This document shows positions 33,796 through 33,804 of a stretch of 33,804 nt of DNA, one piece after another. The notes beneath the pieces are model-generated. The model ran no database searches. It was given only the letters and a program-made list of their open reading frames with translations, and was not told the DNA's origin. Where the stretch lies: positions 1-33,804 of the forward strand of contig JADGJG010000176.1 of the NCBI GenBank assembly GCA_027596195.1. The letters are read 5' to 3'. Numbering within the stretch: position 1 is the first letter of the stretch; each line of letters begins with the position of its first letter. A program made the position numbers and the translations under genes. This DNA comes from Podochytrium sp. JEL0797. Lineage: Eukaryota > Chytridiomycota > Chytridiomycetes > Chytridiales > Chytriomycetaceae.

Positions 33796-33804
33796 CGGTA
33801 TAAT

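Overview
The window looks like nuclear DNA of a zoosporic fungus, most likely a chytrid. The evidence is dense genes with many short introns (about 47-104 bases), fungal Mediator MED14 and ALE1-type acyltransferase genes, cyclic-nucleotide-gated cation channels of the kind known from flagellated fungi, a PHYHD1-type dioxygenase, and a possible relic of a dynein heavy chain. This assignment is inference; no species is recognised.

Positions 1-21300 are a conserved gene-dense block. In order they hold: an LTA-synthase-like membrane sulfatase (minus, cut by the window edge); a lysophospholipid acyltransferase of the MBOAT/ALE1 family (minus); two tandem cyclic-nucleotide-binding ion channels (plus); MED14 (minus, 13 exons); a phytanoyl-CoA-dioxygenase-like gene head-to-head with MED14 (plus); a kynurenine-type aminotransferase (plus); and an unrecognised two-pass membrane protein with a large predicted extracellular domain (minus). 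Exon chains were built by keeping frame across GT-AG introns and are stated for each gene.

Positions 21500-25000 are gene-poor. They carry an intact tRNA-Glu(CTC), a decayed tRNA-Glu copy, a tRNA-Leu(AAG), an exact 3' fragment of the tRNA-Glu, a small dynein-like remnant and a GC-rich three-exon gene of unknown role that runs towards the tRNA fragment. From 25020 to 26640 lies a degenerate satellite with a period near 155 bases, each unit centred on a GTTTGC-G-GCAAAC palindrome.

Positions 26698-33804 are accessory in character: a head-to-head pair of unrecognised genes with start codons 37 bases apart, a diverged repeat with a period near 289 bases, and a five-exon gene for a large tyrosine recombinase with the full R, H-x-x-R, H, Y set, which I read as a Crypton-like mobile-element gene. 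The strongest candidates for something new are this recombinase and its surroundings, the palindromic satellite, and the tandem channel pair with an unusual pore filter and an almost unchanged intron.
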